DNA of 64,000 bases from Lachnospiraceae bacterium (GCA_902363835.1 CABJBM010000024.1:34849-98848); one strand, 5' to 3'; positions 1 through 9,016 are shown, numbered from the stretch's first letter. Translations and numbers: made by a program. The notes: generated by a model from the sequence alone, not told the origin.

Positions 1-79
1 CTATGCCAGAAAGAGGCTATATAAGTTATTGGAGCCAGGAAAAGGATGTGATATACTGTTAAAAAAGGGAGGGAAAAGG

Positions 80-982
80 ATGAAGAAAAAGATAATGATC
101 ACAGGATCTGAGGGCTTTCTTGGAGGGAGAATTGCCGCGCATTACGAAAGGAATTATGAAGTGGTCCGGGTTGGCCATGGGAAGCTGGACATTACGGACG
201 AAGCAGCGGTGGGAAAATATTTTCAGGATAAAAGGCCTGATGTTGTGATCCATTGCGCCGCAGTATCCAATACCAGGGTATGCGAAGACCAGCCGGCGCT
301 ATCTGAGGCAGTGAACCGAAAGGGAGCCGTGAATATGGCTAAAGCCTGCAGGGAGAATGGCAGCAGACTGCTTTTCATGAGCTCGGATCAGATCTATGGG
401 GGAAGCAGGCAAAAAGGGCCTAATAAGGAAAGTGACGAAGCCCCTCTCATCAATGTTTACGGGACCCATAAAAAACAGGCTGAGGATGAGATCCTTAAGA
501 TTCTGCCTGATGGGATATGCCTCCGTCTCTCATGGATGTATGATTTTCCGGTCAGAGGTTTTAAAAGCAGTTCCAATCTTCTGACCAATTTATTAAGGTC
601 CATGGTACAGAACCGTCCCATAAGGCTTTCGGTTTATGATTACCGGGGCATTACCTGGGTACAGGAGGTAGTGAAAAACATGGAGCAAGCCATGGACCTG
701 CCCGGCGGAATTTATAATTTTGGCAGTGAAAGCGTTCTTTCCACTTTTGAAATAGGAAGCCGGGTTTTTCAGATGCTTGATAAAAACGGAAACAGGGGGG
801 AGTTTGTGATTCCGGATGAAACAGGAGATCCGGACAATCCCAGAAATCTGACCATGGACCTGGGAAAGCTTAGGGCTCAGGGAATAGACTTTTCTGAAAC
901 AGCATCAGGATTTTTAAAATGCCTTAATTCCAGTCCTGAATACGTCCAGGCTCTCATAGGAGAATCCATTGTCGAATTTTGA
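80..982 (+). CDS. NAD(P)-dependent sugar epimerase/reductase (RmlD-like SDR)
   Basis: A 300-residue extended short-chain dehydrogenase. The N-terminal Rossmann motif is at residues 9-16 (GSEGFLGG) and the catalytic YxxxK pair is Tyr127/Lys131, with the acidic and Asn-rich strands expected of the dTDP-4-dehydrorhamnose reductase/NAD-dependent epimerase group. It probably reduces or epimerises a nucleotide sugar in the cytoplasm; the substrate cannot be told. I chose the ATG at 80 because a purine-rich ribosome binding site (AAAGGGAGGG) precedes it and the protein then begins at the usual position for the family. The reading frame is open further upstream with a TTG at 29, but that adds 17 residues of no family character. 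It stands alone before a decayed operon, so context adds nothing. Class is sure; substrate is not. Confidence 0.85.
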   Translation: MKKKIMITGSEGFLGGRIAAHYERNYEVVRVGHGKLDITDEAAVGKYFQDKRPDVVIHCAAVSNTRVCEDQPALSEAVNRKGAVNMAKACRENGSRLLFMSSDQIYGGSRQKGPNKESDEAPLINVYGTHKKQAEDEILKILPDGICLRLSWMYDFPVRGFKSSSNLLTNLLRSMVQNRPIRLSVYDYRGITWVQEVVKNMEQAMDLPGGIYNFGSESVLSTFEIGSRVFQMLDKNGNRGEFVIPDETGDPDNPRNLTMDLGKLRAQGIDFSETASGFLKCLNSSPEYVQALIGESIVEF

Positions 983-1069
983 CGAATTTAATAAAAAGCC
1001 CATAAAGCCATTGTCAAAACCGGTTAGCAGACAAAGAAGAAAAGCTTGGGAGTCAGGAGGATAGTTCCA

Positions 1070-1845
1070 ATGATTCGATTTAAAAATTATGTAAAGGCGG
1101 AAAGCCTGGAAGAGGCTTTTGCCCTGAATCAGAAGAAGAGCAGTGTCATAGGCGGAGGCATGATGTGGCTGAAGGTACAGAACCGGGTGAAAATGACGCT
1201 GGTGATTTATCCGGCCTTGGGCTTAATGGGATTGAGGAAGAGGAAAACGGGTTTTCCATAGGGGCCGTGTGCACCCTGCGCCAGCTGGAGACTCATAAAG
1301 AACTGAACAGATGCTTCCATGGAATTTTTAAGGAATGCACCCGTTCCATTGTGGGCGTTCAGTTTCGCAATGGAGCTACCGTGGGAGGAAGCCTGTTCGG
1401 ACGGTTTGGATTTACTGATATCATCACCTGCCTTCTGGCCCTTGACACTTATGTGGAGCTGTACAAGGGAGGCCTGGTTCCCTTAGAGGAATTCTGCCGT
1501 ATGAAGAGCGACAGAGATATTCTGGTCCGCATTCATATTAGAAAGGATGGAAGAAAAGCGGCCTATGTATCCCAGCGCATGGCAAAGACGGATTTTCCGG
1601 TGATCGCCTGCTGCTGTGCCAGAAAAGATGGAAAGCTCTATGTTTCCGTTGGGGCCAGGCCTGGTAAGGCAGAGCTGGCTGTGTTTGATGAAACAACGGA
1701 TTGTCTTAAGGAAGAGCTTACGAAAAGGGCATCAGAAAGCTTTTGCTATGGCAGCAACATGAGAGGAAGCAGAGCGTATCGGAAGCATTTGGCTGGAATA
1801 TATATCAGAAGGCTTTTAGAAGGGCTGGATGAGGAGGAGCGGTAA
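1070..1845 (+). pseudogene. Frameshifted FAD-binding subunit of a xanthine dehydrogenase
   Basis: Two overlapping frames together make one FAD_binding_5/CO_deh_flav_C protein. Frame one (from ATG 1070, after an AGGAGG site) reads through IRFKNYVKAESLEEAFALNQ and the IGGG flavin loop up to about codon 45. Near 1203 the sequence must slip into another frame to continue as DLSGLGLNGIEE, TLRQLETH and RNGATVGGSLFGRFGF, all typical of the medium subunit of xanthine dehydrogenase. A single-base loss in a GG pair (GTGAT where GTGGAT would keep the frame) explains it. The rest of the reading frame to 1845 is intact. It joins the iron-sulfur gene with a TAAATGG junction, the normal operon order for molybdenum hydroxylases. 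A sequencing error is possible, but the next two genes are also broken, so I take it as real decay. Confidence 0.85.
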
Positions 1846-2094
1846 ATGGAGATAGAATTCACACTGAATGGAAGACTGACTTATGAGGAGATCCCGGATG
1901 ACACCACCTTATTCCAGCTGCTTAGAAAGAAGGGCTGCTACAGCGTGAAATGTGACTGTGAGACGGAAAACTGCGGCCTTTGCACGGTACTGGTCAATGG
2001 AAAGTCAAGGCTTTCCTGTTCTTTTTTAGCTGCAAGGGCAAATGGCTGTGAAGTGGTGACTTTGGAAGGCGTGGAACAGGAGCATGTGTTTTAA
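1846..2094 (+). pseudogene. Truncated 2Fe-2S subunit of the xanthine dehydrogenase
   Basis: An 82-residue fragment of the small iron-sulfur subunit, which is normally about 150-160 residues. The plant-type ferredoxin cluster is complete: Cys residues in KCDC, ENCGLCTV and SRLSC. The reading frame ends right after VVTLEGVEQEH, where an intact protein would go on into the second, helical 2Fe-2S domain with its QCGFC motif. That half is missing. The next nucleotides already belong to the C-terminal end of the large molybdenum subunit, so a deletion removed the second half of this gene and most of the next one. Without the second cluster and the catalytic subunit it cannot support purine hydroxylation. 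Confidence 0.85.
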
Positions 2095-2581
2095 TGAGGA
2101 TATGCTTTCTGCCGGAGCAAGCCATACATCTCCCGTATCCCCGCCTCCTTTTATGGTTGGCATGGCTGAGGTTGAAGTGGATAAGGAGACCGGTCAGGCG
2201 GAGCTTTTGGATTATGTGGCTGTGGTGGACTGCGGGACGACCATTAATCCCAATCTGGCCAGGATCCAGGCCGAGGGAGGAATTGCCCAGAGCATTGGTA
2301 TGGCCATGTACGAGGAGATCACTTATTCCCACAAAGGGCAGATGCTGCAGAATTCCTTTATGCAGTACAAGCTTCCCACCAGACAGGATGTGGGGAATAT
2401 CCGGGTGGAATTTGAAAGCAGCTATGAGCCTACAGGGCCTTTTGGAGCCAAATCCATTGGTGAGATCGTGATCAATACTCCGTCTCCTGCCATTGCAGAT
2501 GCAGTGGCCAACGCGGTAGGAGTGAGAATCAGGGAACTGCCTGTTACGGCAGAAAAGATATATCGGGGAATGAAGGGGTAA
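2084..2581 (+). pseudogene. C-terminal remnant of the molybdopterin-binding xanthine dehydrogenase subunit
   Basis: About 160 residues that match only the last part of the Ald_Xan_dh_C2 molybdenum-binding subunit (whole protein about 750 residues). Recognisable blocks are SPPPFMVGMAEVEVD, VDCGTTINPNLARIQ, EGGIAQSIGMAMYE, and near the end GPFGAKSIGE and TPSPAIADA, the loop carrying the family's catalytic glutamate. The first six codons (from 2084) overlap the ferredoxin fragment and look like junction sequence rather than protein. Roughly 600 codons are missing. The fragment is otherwise clean, with no stops, which suggests a recent deletion. It is followed by a terminator at 2629. Confidence 0.85.
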
Positions 2582-2628
2582 ATTGCAGGTGATAAGGCCT
2601 GGATTTTTACCGGAAAAAAGAAAAGGGG

Positions 2629-2680
2629 CAAAGAGGGAGCACCGGACGTTTGGAGCCGGCGCTCTCCTTTTTCTTTTTTT
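2629..2680 (+). terminator. Intrinsic terminator after the xdh remnants
   Basis: GAGGGAGC and ACCGG pair, with small mismatches, with CCGG and GCTCTCC across a ten-base loop, followed by a T-rich tract (TTTTTCTTTTTTT). It would end the old xanthine dehydrogenase transcript and isolate the exporter operon downstream. Confidence 0.7.
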
Positions 2681-2754
2681 GTCCGGATTTCAGGGAATTT
2701 TTCGGAGATTTTAAAATAATTATATTTATTGATAAAAATAATCGCCCAATGGTA

Positions 2755-2783
2755 TTGACGGAGAATTGCATTGATAATAACAT
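2755..2783 (+). promoter_or_regulatory. Sigma-A-like promoter of the ABC exporter operon
   Basis: A -35 TTGACG at 2755-2760, a 17-base spacer, and a -10 TAACAT at 2778-2783. The expected start near 2790 leaves a short leader to the ATG at 2822. The longer open frame reaching back to 2771 would begin upstream of the mRNA start and is not used. Confidence 0.6.
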
Positions 2784-2821
2784 GGGTGTATGATTGGGTA
2801 AAAGAAGGGAGGGAAGGCTTT

Positions 2822-3526
2822 ATGGGAGTTTTGATACGGGCAGAAGAGGTTTGCAAGGATTATGACGCAGGAGAGGTCAAGGTGCAGGCATTAAAGAATG
2901 TATCTTTTGAAATTCTCAGAGGGGAATTTATTGTGATCCTGGGACCCAGTGGGTCCGGGAAAAGCACCCTTTTAAATATATTGGGAGGAATAGAGACAGT
3001 CACAAGGGGGACTGTCTATTATGATGGTACATCGCTTTCCTGGGGAGATTTAAAGAGCCTTACGGCTTACCGCCGGGCTCATGCCGGGTTTATTTTTCAG
3101 TTTTATAATCTGATGCCGGGGCTGACTGCCCTGGAGAATGTACAGTTGGCAGCAGAGCTTTCCAAGGATCCTCTGGATGCGGAAACCCTGCTTGAGCAGG
3201 TAGGGCTTTTGGACAGGGCAGGCCATTTTCCAAGCAGGCTGTCAGGCGGGCAGCAGCAAAGGGTGGCCATTGCCAGGGCTTTGTGCAAGAATCCTGATAT
3301 CCTTCTCTGCGACGAGCCTACAGGAGCTCTGGACAGCGGCACAGGAAGCCAGATATTAAAGCTGTTGTCAGATTTTAACAGGCAGTATGAAAAAACGGTG
3401 GTTCTGATCACTCACAATGAAAACATTGCGGGGATTGCAGACCGGGTTTTTTATTTTAAGGATGGATGCTTAGAAAGGATCCGTGTCAATGAAAAGCCTT
3501 TAAAACCTGAGGAGGTGGTCTGGTAG
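2822..3526 (+). CDS. ABC transporter ATP-binding protein (MacB/LolD type)
   Basis: A 234-residue ATPase of the MacB/LolCDE/FtsE exporter family. Walker A is GPSGSGKST at 41-49, the signature LSGGQQQRVAIARAL starts at 140, and Walker B ILLCDEPTGALD follows at 160-171, with the H-loop in LITHNE. It powers the permease that follows, whose GTG start shares a base with this gene's stop codon. The ATG at 2822 sits behind an AGAAGGGAGGG site. The Q-loop context (FIFQFYNLMPGLTALENV) is typical of peptide, lipid or antibiotic exporters rather than sugar importers. Substrate unknown. Confidence 0.92.
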   Translation: MGVLIRAEEVCKDYDAGEVKVQALKNVSFEILRGEFIVILGPSGSGKSTLLNILGGIETVTRGTVYYDGTSLSWGDLKSLTAYRRAHAGFIFQFYNLMPGLTALENVQLAAELSKDPLDAETLLEQVGLLDRAGHFPSRLSGGQQQRVAIARALCKNPDILLCDEPTGALDSGTGSQILKLLSDFNRQYEKTVVLITHNENIAGIADRVFYFKDGCLERIRVNEKPLKPEEVVW

Positions 3527-5871
3527 TGAAAAGCTTCCGCAAGAACGTGGTCCGCTGCGCCAGACAGAATCCAGGGTCTTTTCTGGGGGCGGTTTTTATC
3601 ATTGCCATAGGCATATTTGTCTATGTGGCCATGATGGATACATTGAGAAACTTAGGGGACCAGGTACAGCATTATTATGACAGCAGTGCAATCGCAGATG
3701 TGTTTGCCCAGGTTTCCGGGATCTCTGAGGTGGACTTGGAGCGGTTAAAGGAAATTCCCGGGATTGAGGAGGTTTCCGGGAAAATGGCTGTTGATGTAAG
3801 GCTGTTTGCTCCTTCCCAGACGGAAATCGTAACGGTGCATCTGCTGTCTTACGACCCTTTAAATCCCTTAAACAAATTGATGGTAAAAGGGGCGGGGACA
3901 GGAAAAGACAGCGTTTACTTAGGAAACCGGATGGCAGGATTGTATGGATATGAAACCGGAACGCCTCTCACCCTTATGATCAATGGAAAAAGCGTGAAAT
4001 GTGAGCTGGCCGGAACCTGTTACGGACCGGAATACATATATGCCATTCCTCCCGGAGGAGCCATGATTCCCGATGGAGAGATTTACGACATTGCCTGCGT
4101 GGAAAAAGGCAGGCTGGAGGAACTGACAGGGAAACAGGACTCCATGAATGAGCTGGGATTCCGGCTGGCAAAAGGATATACCTATGAGGATGTACGCTAC
4201 CAGCTGATGGACCGCCTTTCCGGGTATGGCCTGATTTCACTCTCTTCCAAAGAAGACCAGGCCAGCTATAATATGGTAAAGGGGGAAATCGATGAGCTGT
4301 ATTCCATGGGAACGGTGCTTCCCTTCCTGTTTATGTCGATTTCCGTGTTCATGCTTTATGTTGTGTTAAAAAAGATGATAGACAGGGATCAGAGCCTCAT
4401 AGGAACCATGAAATCCTTTGGAATGAGAGATGGGGAATTGATTTCGGCATACCTTTACCAGGGGGCTGAGGTGGGGGTTTTGGGAGCTTTGGCAGGAAGC
4501 GTCCTGGCGGTTCCTTTTGGCCGGTATATGTTTCTTATGTATGTGGACTTTTTTAATCTGCCGGACACGGTTTATCACAGCTACATGAATACCAGGATAA
4601 GCGGTATGGGGATTGCGGTGGGTACCGGGCTCCTGGCGGTTTATTTAGGGGTCAGGGGGATCTTAAAGATCACTCCGGCTCAGGCCATGAGGGCAAAGGC
4701 ACCTGCTGTTGCAGGAAATTTAAGGCTTCCCGGCTTCTTGGCCTCCAGGCTTGGTGCCATGGAAAAAATGGGACTTCGCTCCGTGGTAAGAAACCCTTTT
4801 CGAGGTTTTTTGATTATTTTGGCCATTGCATTCCCTTTTTCCATGTCTTCCGTGCTTTTTTCCTTTGAAGGGGTGGCGAATCAGATGTATTTCGACCAGT
4901 TCAGCAAGGTGCAGACCTATGACATACAGATTTCTCTGGACCGCTATGTATCTTCCAGCCGCGGGGAATCAGCAGGGGAAGGAATAAGAGGAGTGAGGAA
5001 AAGCGAAGCAGTCACTCAAAAGGCAGTGGAATTAAAGCATGAAAATTTATCGGAATTTGCCATGGTTTACGGCCTGAACAGGGGATCTGACATGTGGAGG
5101 ATCATGGATCTTTACGGCCGGTTTTATGAACCTCCGGAGGATGGGATCATCATAAACAGCCGGATCGCAAAAAAGCTCCACCTGGAGGAAGGGGATATTA
5201 TGGAGGTATCTGTTCCCGGCCTGACAGCGGAAGCGGTCAAGGTTCCGGTAAAAGCTGTCATAAAGGAGAGCCTGGGAGGCGGCTGCTATATGTCGGAAAA
5301 GGCATTTTCCCATTTTTTTGGTTCTGTTCCAATAGCGGATACCGTTCTTTTAAAGGTGGAAAAGGGAAGGCTCAGCGAAGTCAGGGAAGAACTTCTAAAG
5401 ACCAGCCGGGTGACCTGGATGGTTGATACAGGCCGCATTACCCAGAGCTACCGGGACATGATGGGCAGCATGATGGCAATGGTCCAGATGTTTTCCTTTA
5501 TGGCTGTGGCAGCGGGAGGGATTCTCATTTATAATATTTCCATGATCAATATCAGGGAACGGATCGCAGAGCTTGGAACGCTTATTATCATGGGGGGAAC
5601 GGACAGGGAGATCGGAAGGATTCTCCTGTTTGAACAGGTAGTTTACTTTATCCTGGGAATTGTTTTGGGAGTGTTTGGAAGCATTGGGGTAAAATACCTT
5701 GTGGAGCATCTGGTCATATCCGATTCCTATACCATTGACCTGGCCATACGGCCATCCTGTTATGGGATAGCGTTTTTTACCTGCCTTGCAATGGCAGGAG
5801 CTTCTTTGCTGGCCCAGACGCGGTTTGTAAGAAGGATAAGGCTGACGGATATTTTAAAGGAAAGGGAGTAA
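3526..5871 (+). CDS. FtsX-family ABC permease (two FtsX units)
   Basis: A 781-residue integral membrane protein beginning at GTG 3526, overlapping the ATPase stop by one base (translational coupling). It has an N-terminal membrane anchor (residues about 18-38), a large extracytoplasmic region rich in charged residues, a first FtsX block of three helices around 265-395, a second anchor and external domain, and a final FtsX block from about 650 to the end. This doubled layout is that of MacB/YtrF-like exporters that move peptides, lipids or drugs by mechanotransmission instead of classical transport. It forms a tripartite operon with the ATPase upstream and the HlyD-like adaptor four bases downstream. 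Confidence 0.9.
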   Translation: MKSFRKNVVRCARQNPGSFLGAVFIIAIGIFVYVAMMDTLRNLGDQVQHYYDSSAIADVFAQVSGISEVDLERLKEIPGIEEVSGKMAVDVRLFAPSQTEIVTVHLLSYDPLNPLNKLMVKGAGTGKDSVYLGNRMAGLYGYETGTPLTLMINGKSVKCELAGTCYGPEYIYAIPPGGAMIPDGEIYDIACVEKGRLEELTGKQDSMNELGFRLAKGYTYEDVRYQLMDRLSGYGLISLSSKEDQASYNMVKGEIDELYSMGTVLPFLFMSISVFMLYVVLKKMIDRDQSLIGTMKSFGMRDGELISAYLYQGAEVGVLGALAGSVLAVPFGRYMFLMYVDFFNLPDTVYHSYMNTRISGMGIAVGTGLLAVYLGVRGILKITPAQAMRAKAPAVAGNLRLPGFLASRLGAMEKMGLRSVVRNPFRGFLIILAIAFPFSMSSVLFSFEGVANQMYFDQFSKVQTYDIQISLDRYVSSSRGESAGEGIRGVRKSEAVTQKAVELKHENLSEFAMVYGLNRGSDMWRIMDLYGRFYEPPEDGIIINSRIAKKLHLEEGDIMEVSVPGLTAEAVKVPVKAVIKESLGGGCYMSEKAFSHFFGSVPIADTVLLKVEKGRLSEVREELLKTSRVTWMVDTGRITQSYRDMMGSMMAMVQMFSFMAVAAGGILIYNISMINIRERIAELGTLIIMGGTDREIGRILLFEQVVYFILGIVLGVFGSIGVKYLVEHLVISDSYTIDLAIRPSCYGIAFFTCLAMAGASLLAQTRFVRRIRLTDILKERE

Positions 5872-5875
5872 GCTT

Positions 5876-7207
5876 ATGAAAATCCGAATGGATGGCAGGA
5901 AAAAGAAATTATGCTTTCTGGCTGCAGGAATTGTTCTTGCACTGGTCATAGGAAATACTGCAGTTAAAAGTTTTAAGGGGACCCCGGTGGAAACCGCAGC
6001 GGCTTCCTATGAAGCCGTAGAGGACCGTTATACAGAGGAAGGGACTATTACGGCAGGAGGGGAATACCGTCTGGTTTCAGAGGTGCCAGGGCCAATAAAA
6101 GAGGTCATGGTCAGGGAGAATGATGGAGTGAAGGCAGGAGATATCCTGTTTACCATTGACGATAAGGATTTGCTGCATGAAAAGTCTCTTTGTGAAAGCG
6201 CCCTGTCAGGGTATAAGGCCAAGCTGGAACAGAGCCGGATCGGACAGGTGATGACGTCATCGCCTCAGGAGTATCTGGATTCCATAAGAGCGGAGGTGAC
6301 GGCAAAGGAGGCGGACTATCAGGCGGCAAAAACCCTTTTTGACGCTTCCCAGTCCCTGTATTCCGCGGGCAGCATTTCCAAAATTGAATGGGAAAAGGAC
6401 CGGTCTTCTTATGAATATGCTTCTCTGGCATGGGAGCAGGCAAAGAGCCGGTATGAGGAAAGCCGCCGGTTTTTAGAGAGCTTAAAGGCAGGGGGGATTG
6501 ATGAGACCACCATTAACGGAAGATTTTATGAGAGCGTGGAGGAACAGCTAAAGGCCCAGATCAAATCCCAGGAAACCACCATGGAGCAATTGGAAGACAA
6601 ATTAAAAAAGTGTGTGGTGACTGCAGACAGGGATGGGATCATTACCTCACTTCCGGTCAAGGATATGTCCTACATACAGGCAGGGGAAACTGCCGTGACC
6701 ATAAGCGGGCGGGGAAAGGTCCAGGCAGAGTCTGATGTGCTTACCAGCATTGCGCCCTATCTTTCCCCGGGAGATAAGGTGACTGTTGTCCTGCAGCTTA
6801 GGAATCAGGATAAAATGTACGGCGGGACCATTAGCCAGGTTTATGATTATGCGGCCAAAGGCACCTCTGCCCTGGGAATGGATGAATACAGAGTGCATGT
6901 AAAAATCAATATGGATGAGGATCCGGACCTGGAAGGAAAGGAAGGGTACGGGGCCAACATCCGTTTTACTCTGTATCAGGAGGAAAACAAGCTGGTGATC
7001 CCTTCAAGCGCTGTTTTTGAACTGGCTGACCAGAAGTATGTCTTTGTGATCAAAAACGGAAAGGCGGAAAAGCTGCCGGTTGAGATCGAGTACAGGACCG
7101 CTTCCCAGACGGTCATAAAGGAAGGGCTGACAGAGGGTCAGAAAGTCATTGATCATGTGGATTCGGAAGAGATCTATGAAGGGGCAAAGGTATATGCAGG
7201 CTCCTAA
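5876..7207 (+). CDS. HlyD/MacA-like membrane fusion (adaptor) protein
   Basis: A 443-residue periplasmic-adaptor-type protein with one N-terminal membrane segment (about residues 11-28), a split biotinyl-lipoyl domain (GPIKEVMVRENDGVKAGDILF near 73-95 and its partner near 255), a long alpha-helical hairpin in between (about 100-240), and C-terminal beta-barrel and membrane-proximal domains (VIPSSAVFELADQKYVFV). In gram-positives such adaptors extend MacB-type exporters to the outside of the membrane. It is the last gene of the exporter operon, ending before a bidirectional terminator at 7243. Substrate unknown. Confidence 0.88.
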   Translation: MKIRMDGRKKKLCFLAAGIVLALVIGNTAVKSFKGTPVETAAASYEAVEDRYTEEGTITAGGEYRLVSEVPGPIKEVMVRENDGVKAGDILFTIDDKDLLHEKSLCESALSGYKAKLEQSRIGQVMTSSPQEYLDSIRAEVTAKEADYQAAKTLFDASQSLYSAGSISKIEWEKDRSSYEYASLAWEQAKSRYEESRRFLESLKAGGIDETTINGRFYESVEEQLKAQIKSQETTMEQLEDKLKKCVVTADRDGIITSLPVKDMSYIQAGETAVTISGRGKVQAESDVLTSIAPYLSPGDKVTVVLQLRNQDKMYGGTISQVYDYAAKGTSALGMDEYRVHVKINMDEDPDLEGKEGYGANIRFTLYQEENKLVIPSSAVFELADQKYVFVIKNGKAEKLPVEIEYRTASQTVIKEGLTEGQKVIDHVDSEEIYEGAKVYAGS

Positions 7208-7242
7208 GAAATGAAAGGTTTTGCCTGTCAGGGTAAAAAAAG

Positions 7243-7280
7243 GGCGGCAGCATGGAATATCAATGCTGCCGCCTTATTTA
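7243..7280. terminator. Bidirectional terminator between the exporter operon and the wall-binding gene
   Basis: A perfect 11-bp stem (GGCGGCAGCAT at 7243-7253 with its complement at 7263-7273) and a nine-base loop. There is an A-tract on the left (7236-7241) and a T-rich tract on the right, so it can stop transcription from both converging genes. Confidence 0.85.
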
Positions 7281-7288
7281 TATTATTT

Positions 7289-8707
7289 TTATTTTATCTT
7301 TTCGTAGCTGGATTCTTTGATGGTTCCGTCGCTGTTGGTCTTGTAGTATTTTCCATCTCCATCCTGAATGTTGGTTTTGCCCTTTGCAAGCTTTCCGCTT
7401 GTACCAACCAGGTATTCCTTGTCATTGTATTCCACTACTTTATACTTTTCATCTTTGTCAGCCTTGATCAGTCTGCCCTGTACGTAGATGCTGTCATCAG
7501 TGATGGAATTGTAGCCGGCACCCTTGTTGCTTCCGGCCTTGCGGAAGTTATAGGTGTATTTCTCGCCGTCAATATCAATGGTTGTCTTTCCGGTTGTCAT
7601 GGCACCTTCCTTTGGAGATGTGCCGAAGTAGTAAACCTCTGCTGCATCATCAGCTGCAGGGAAATCGCTTTCTGTTTCGATTTCGCTGTAGGTTGCGATC
7701 TTTTTGCCTGATTCAAAGGTCAGCTTATAAAGGCCCTGAAGCATTTCGCCCTTTTCGTTGAATGCATAGCTTAAGCCGTTGATGGTCTTGATCTGGCTCG
7801 TTGTCAGCTCTCCGTTGCTGGAGGAGTAGAACCAGTATTCTGTACCGTCATCATAAGCTTCCGCATCAACATCTTCTCCGGGAACGGTCTTGAACCAGCC
7901 TTTTGCAAGCCAGCACTGTTCCGGAAGATTGTAATACTGGTTGGCGGAACTTGAAGTAGAAGCAGAGGCTATTTCATACCATTCTGATTCAGCAGCGCCG
8001 TTTTCATTGAAGCGGTATTTTAAGCCGTTGATGGTTTTGGTGGTATCTTTTACTTTCTTGCCGTTGGTACCGAAATAGAACCAATAGGCTCCGTTAAAGT
8101 TGTCTTTTTCATTTTCTGAATCCTCTACTTCAATGGATCTCCAGCCGTTTGACTGAGCGCCGTCAGAGGAATCTCCCAAGTAATAGATCCCATCCTTCCA
8201 TGCGTCGTCTCCGGTCTGGCGAGTGGAGTCTTCATTAACCCATCCAAACAGCATTCTTCCTTCTGAATCAAATGCATAGTTATGGGAATCTCCGCTGGCA
8301 ACCTTTATGGATTTAAAGGAAGTCTTGCCGGAGGTTGATGCCTTAAAGGCCTTTCCGTTGCTGCCAAAGTAGTACCAGTAAGTATCAGGCTCATCCTCTT
8401 CATCCTGGTCGGAAGGGATTTCACGCCATTCATTTGTAACCATGGCTCCGGATGAATTTACATAGTAGTAATTGTCATCGGACTCGATCAGAGCGCTGGT
8501 AGCCAGCTCTCCATCTTCGTTTAAATAGAACCAGTTGTCACCGGATTTACGCCAGGCTTCGGTTGTTGCATCTCCGTTGGAGTCCCGGTATACCCAGGTG
8601 TCGTTTTCCTGTGCCCAGCCCTGTGCTGCAAATGAGGTCATGGATGCACCTATGGTAAAAAGCGCTGCGGCGCAGGGAATCAGCCATTTAAGTTTCTGTT
8701 TTCTCAT
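7289..8707 (-). CDS. Secreted cell-wall-binding repeat protein
   Basis: A 472-residue exported protein. The signal peptide is clear: a basic start (MRKQKLK), a hydrophobic core and an AQG/AFA-type cleavage region near residue 28. All the rest is tandem choline-binding-type (CW_binding/glucan-binding) repeats of roughly 20-40 residues with the pattern W-Y/F-Y-hydrophobic-G-A/G, for example NWFYLNEDGELAT, YWYYFGSNGKAFK, YWFYFGTNGKKVK and YWFYSSSNGELTT. No catalytic domain is present, so it is likely a surface structural or adhesion factor held on wall polymers. The start has a good AAAGGAG site seven bases away. It is monocistronic, between a bidirectional terminator and a long complex upstream region. 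Confidence 0.88.
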   Translation of the reverse strand: MRKQKLKWLIPCAAALFTIGASMTSFAAQGWAQENDTWVYRDSNGDATTEAWRKSGDNWFYLNEDGELATSALIESDDNYYYVNSSGAMVTNEWREIPSDQDEEDEPDTYWYYFGSNGKAFKASTSGKTSFKSIKVASGDSHNYAFDSEGRMLFGWVNEDSTRQTGDDAWKDGIYYLGDSSDGAQSNGWRSIEVEDSENEKDNFNGAYWFYFGTNGKKVKDTTKTINGLKYRFNENGAAESEWYEIASASTSSSANQYYNLPEQCWLAKGWFKTVPGEDVDAEAYDDGTEYWFYSSSNGELTTSQIKTINGLSYAFNEKGEMLQGLYKLTFESGKKIATYSEIETESDFPAADDAAEVYYFGTSPKEGAMTTGKTTIDIDGEKYTYNFRKAGSNKGAGYNSITDDSIYVQGRLIKADKDEKYKVVEYNDKEYLVGTSGKLAKGKTNIQDGDGKYYKTNSDGTIKESSYEKIK

Positions 8708-8772
8708 GTTTGTTCTCCTTTCATAAGAACCCCTTTTTGTTGCCTTCTCAGCGTGTTTGCTGATGGAATGAC

Positions 8773-8801
8773 TTTAAACCATGGAGCAGGTCCAAGGTCA
8801 A
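8773..8801 (-). promoter_or_regulatory. Candidate proximal promoter of the wall-binding gene
   Basis: On the minus strand, -35 TTGACC (8801-8796), a 17-base spacer, and -10 TTTAAA (8778-8773). The start would fall near 8766, giving a leader of about 60 bases. Just upstream (8816-8835) the segment GCGTAAGAA occurs twice in tandem, a possible regulator site. Confidence 0.5.
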
Positions 8802-8940
8802 GGGATGTAAAAAAGGCGTAAGAATGCGTAAGAAAACTCGAACAATTTAAGAAAACCGTAATCTTACCGGATTCTGGAAGTTCTGTAAATCCCCGGAAGG
8901 AAGTATGGCGGATCAAAGGTTTTATTGGATTGAATGGCAG

Positions 8941-8978
8941 AAAAAAATAAAAAAAAAGAGATAGGAATCCCTACCTCT
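8941..8978 (-). terminator. Minus-strand terminator immediately downstream of a promoter
   Basis: Read on the minus strand: AGAGGTAGG, a four-base loop, CCTATCTCT (nine pairs including one G-U), then a long T-tract (8957 down to 8941, with one A). It would release a transcript of about 40 bases from the promoter at 8988-9016. It may be a leader attenuator for the wall-binding gene or yield a tiny RNA. Confidence 0.7.
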
Positions 8979-8987
8979 TATGGAATA

Positions 8988-9016
8988 ATTATACCACAAA
9001 AATGACTTTTTTTCAA
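8988..9016 (-). promoter_or_regulatory. Strong minus-strand promoter pointing at a terminator
   Basis: On the minus strand, -35 TTGAAA (9016-9011), an exact 17-base spacer, and a perfect -10 TATAAT (8993-8988). The predicted start, about 8981, is only three bases before the terminator hairpin at 8978-8957. No gene lies between the two. Confidence 0.65.

Noticed and set aside
3..62. A short open frame at the window start ending in TAA
   Set aside because: It could be the tail of an upstream gene, but twenty codons with no known motif cannot be supported.
7211..7711. A 166-codon hydrophobic open frame on the plus strand
   Set aside because: It is the complement of the wall-binding repeats on the minus strand and starts inside the terminator.
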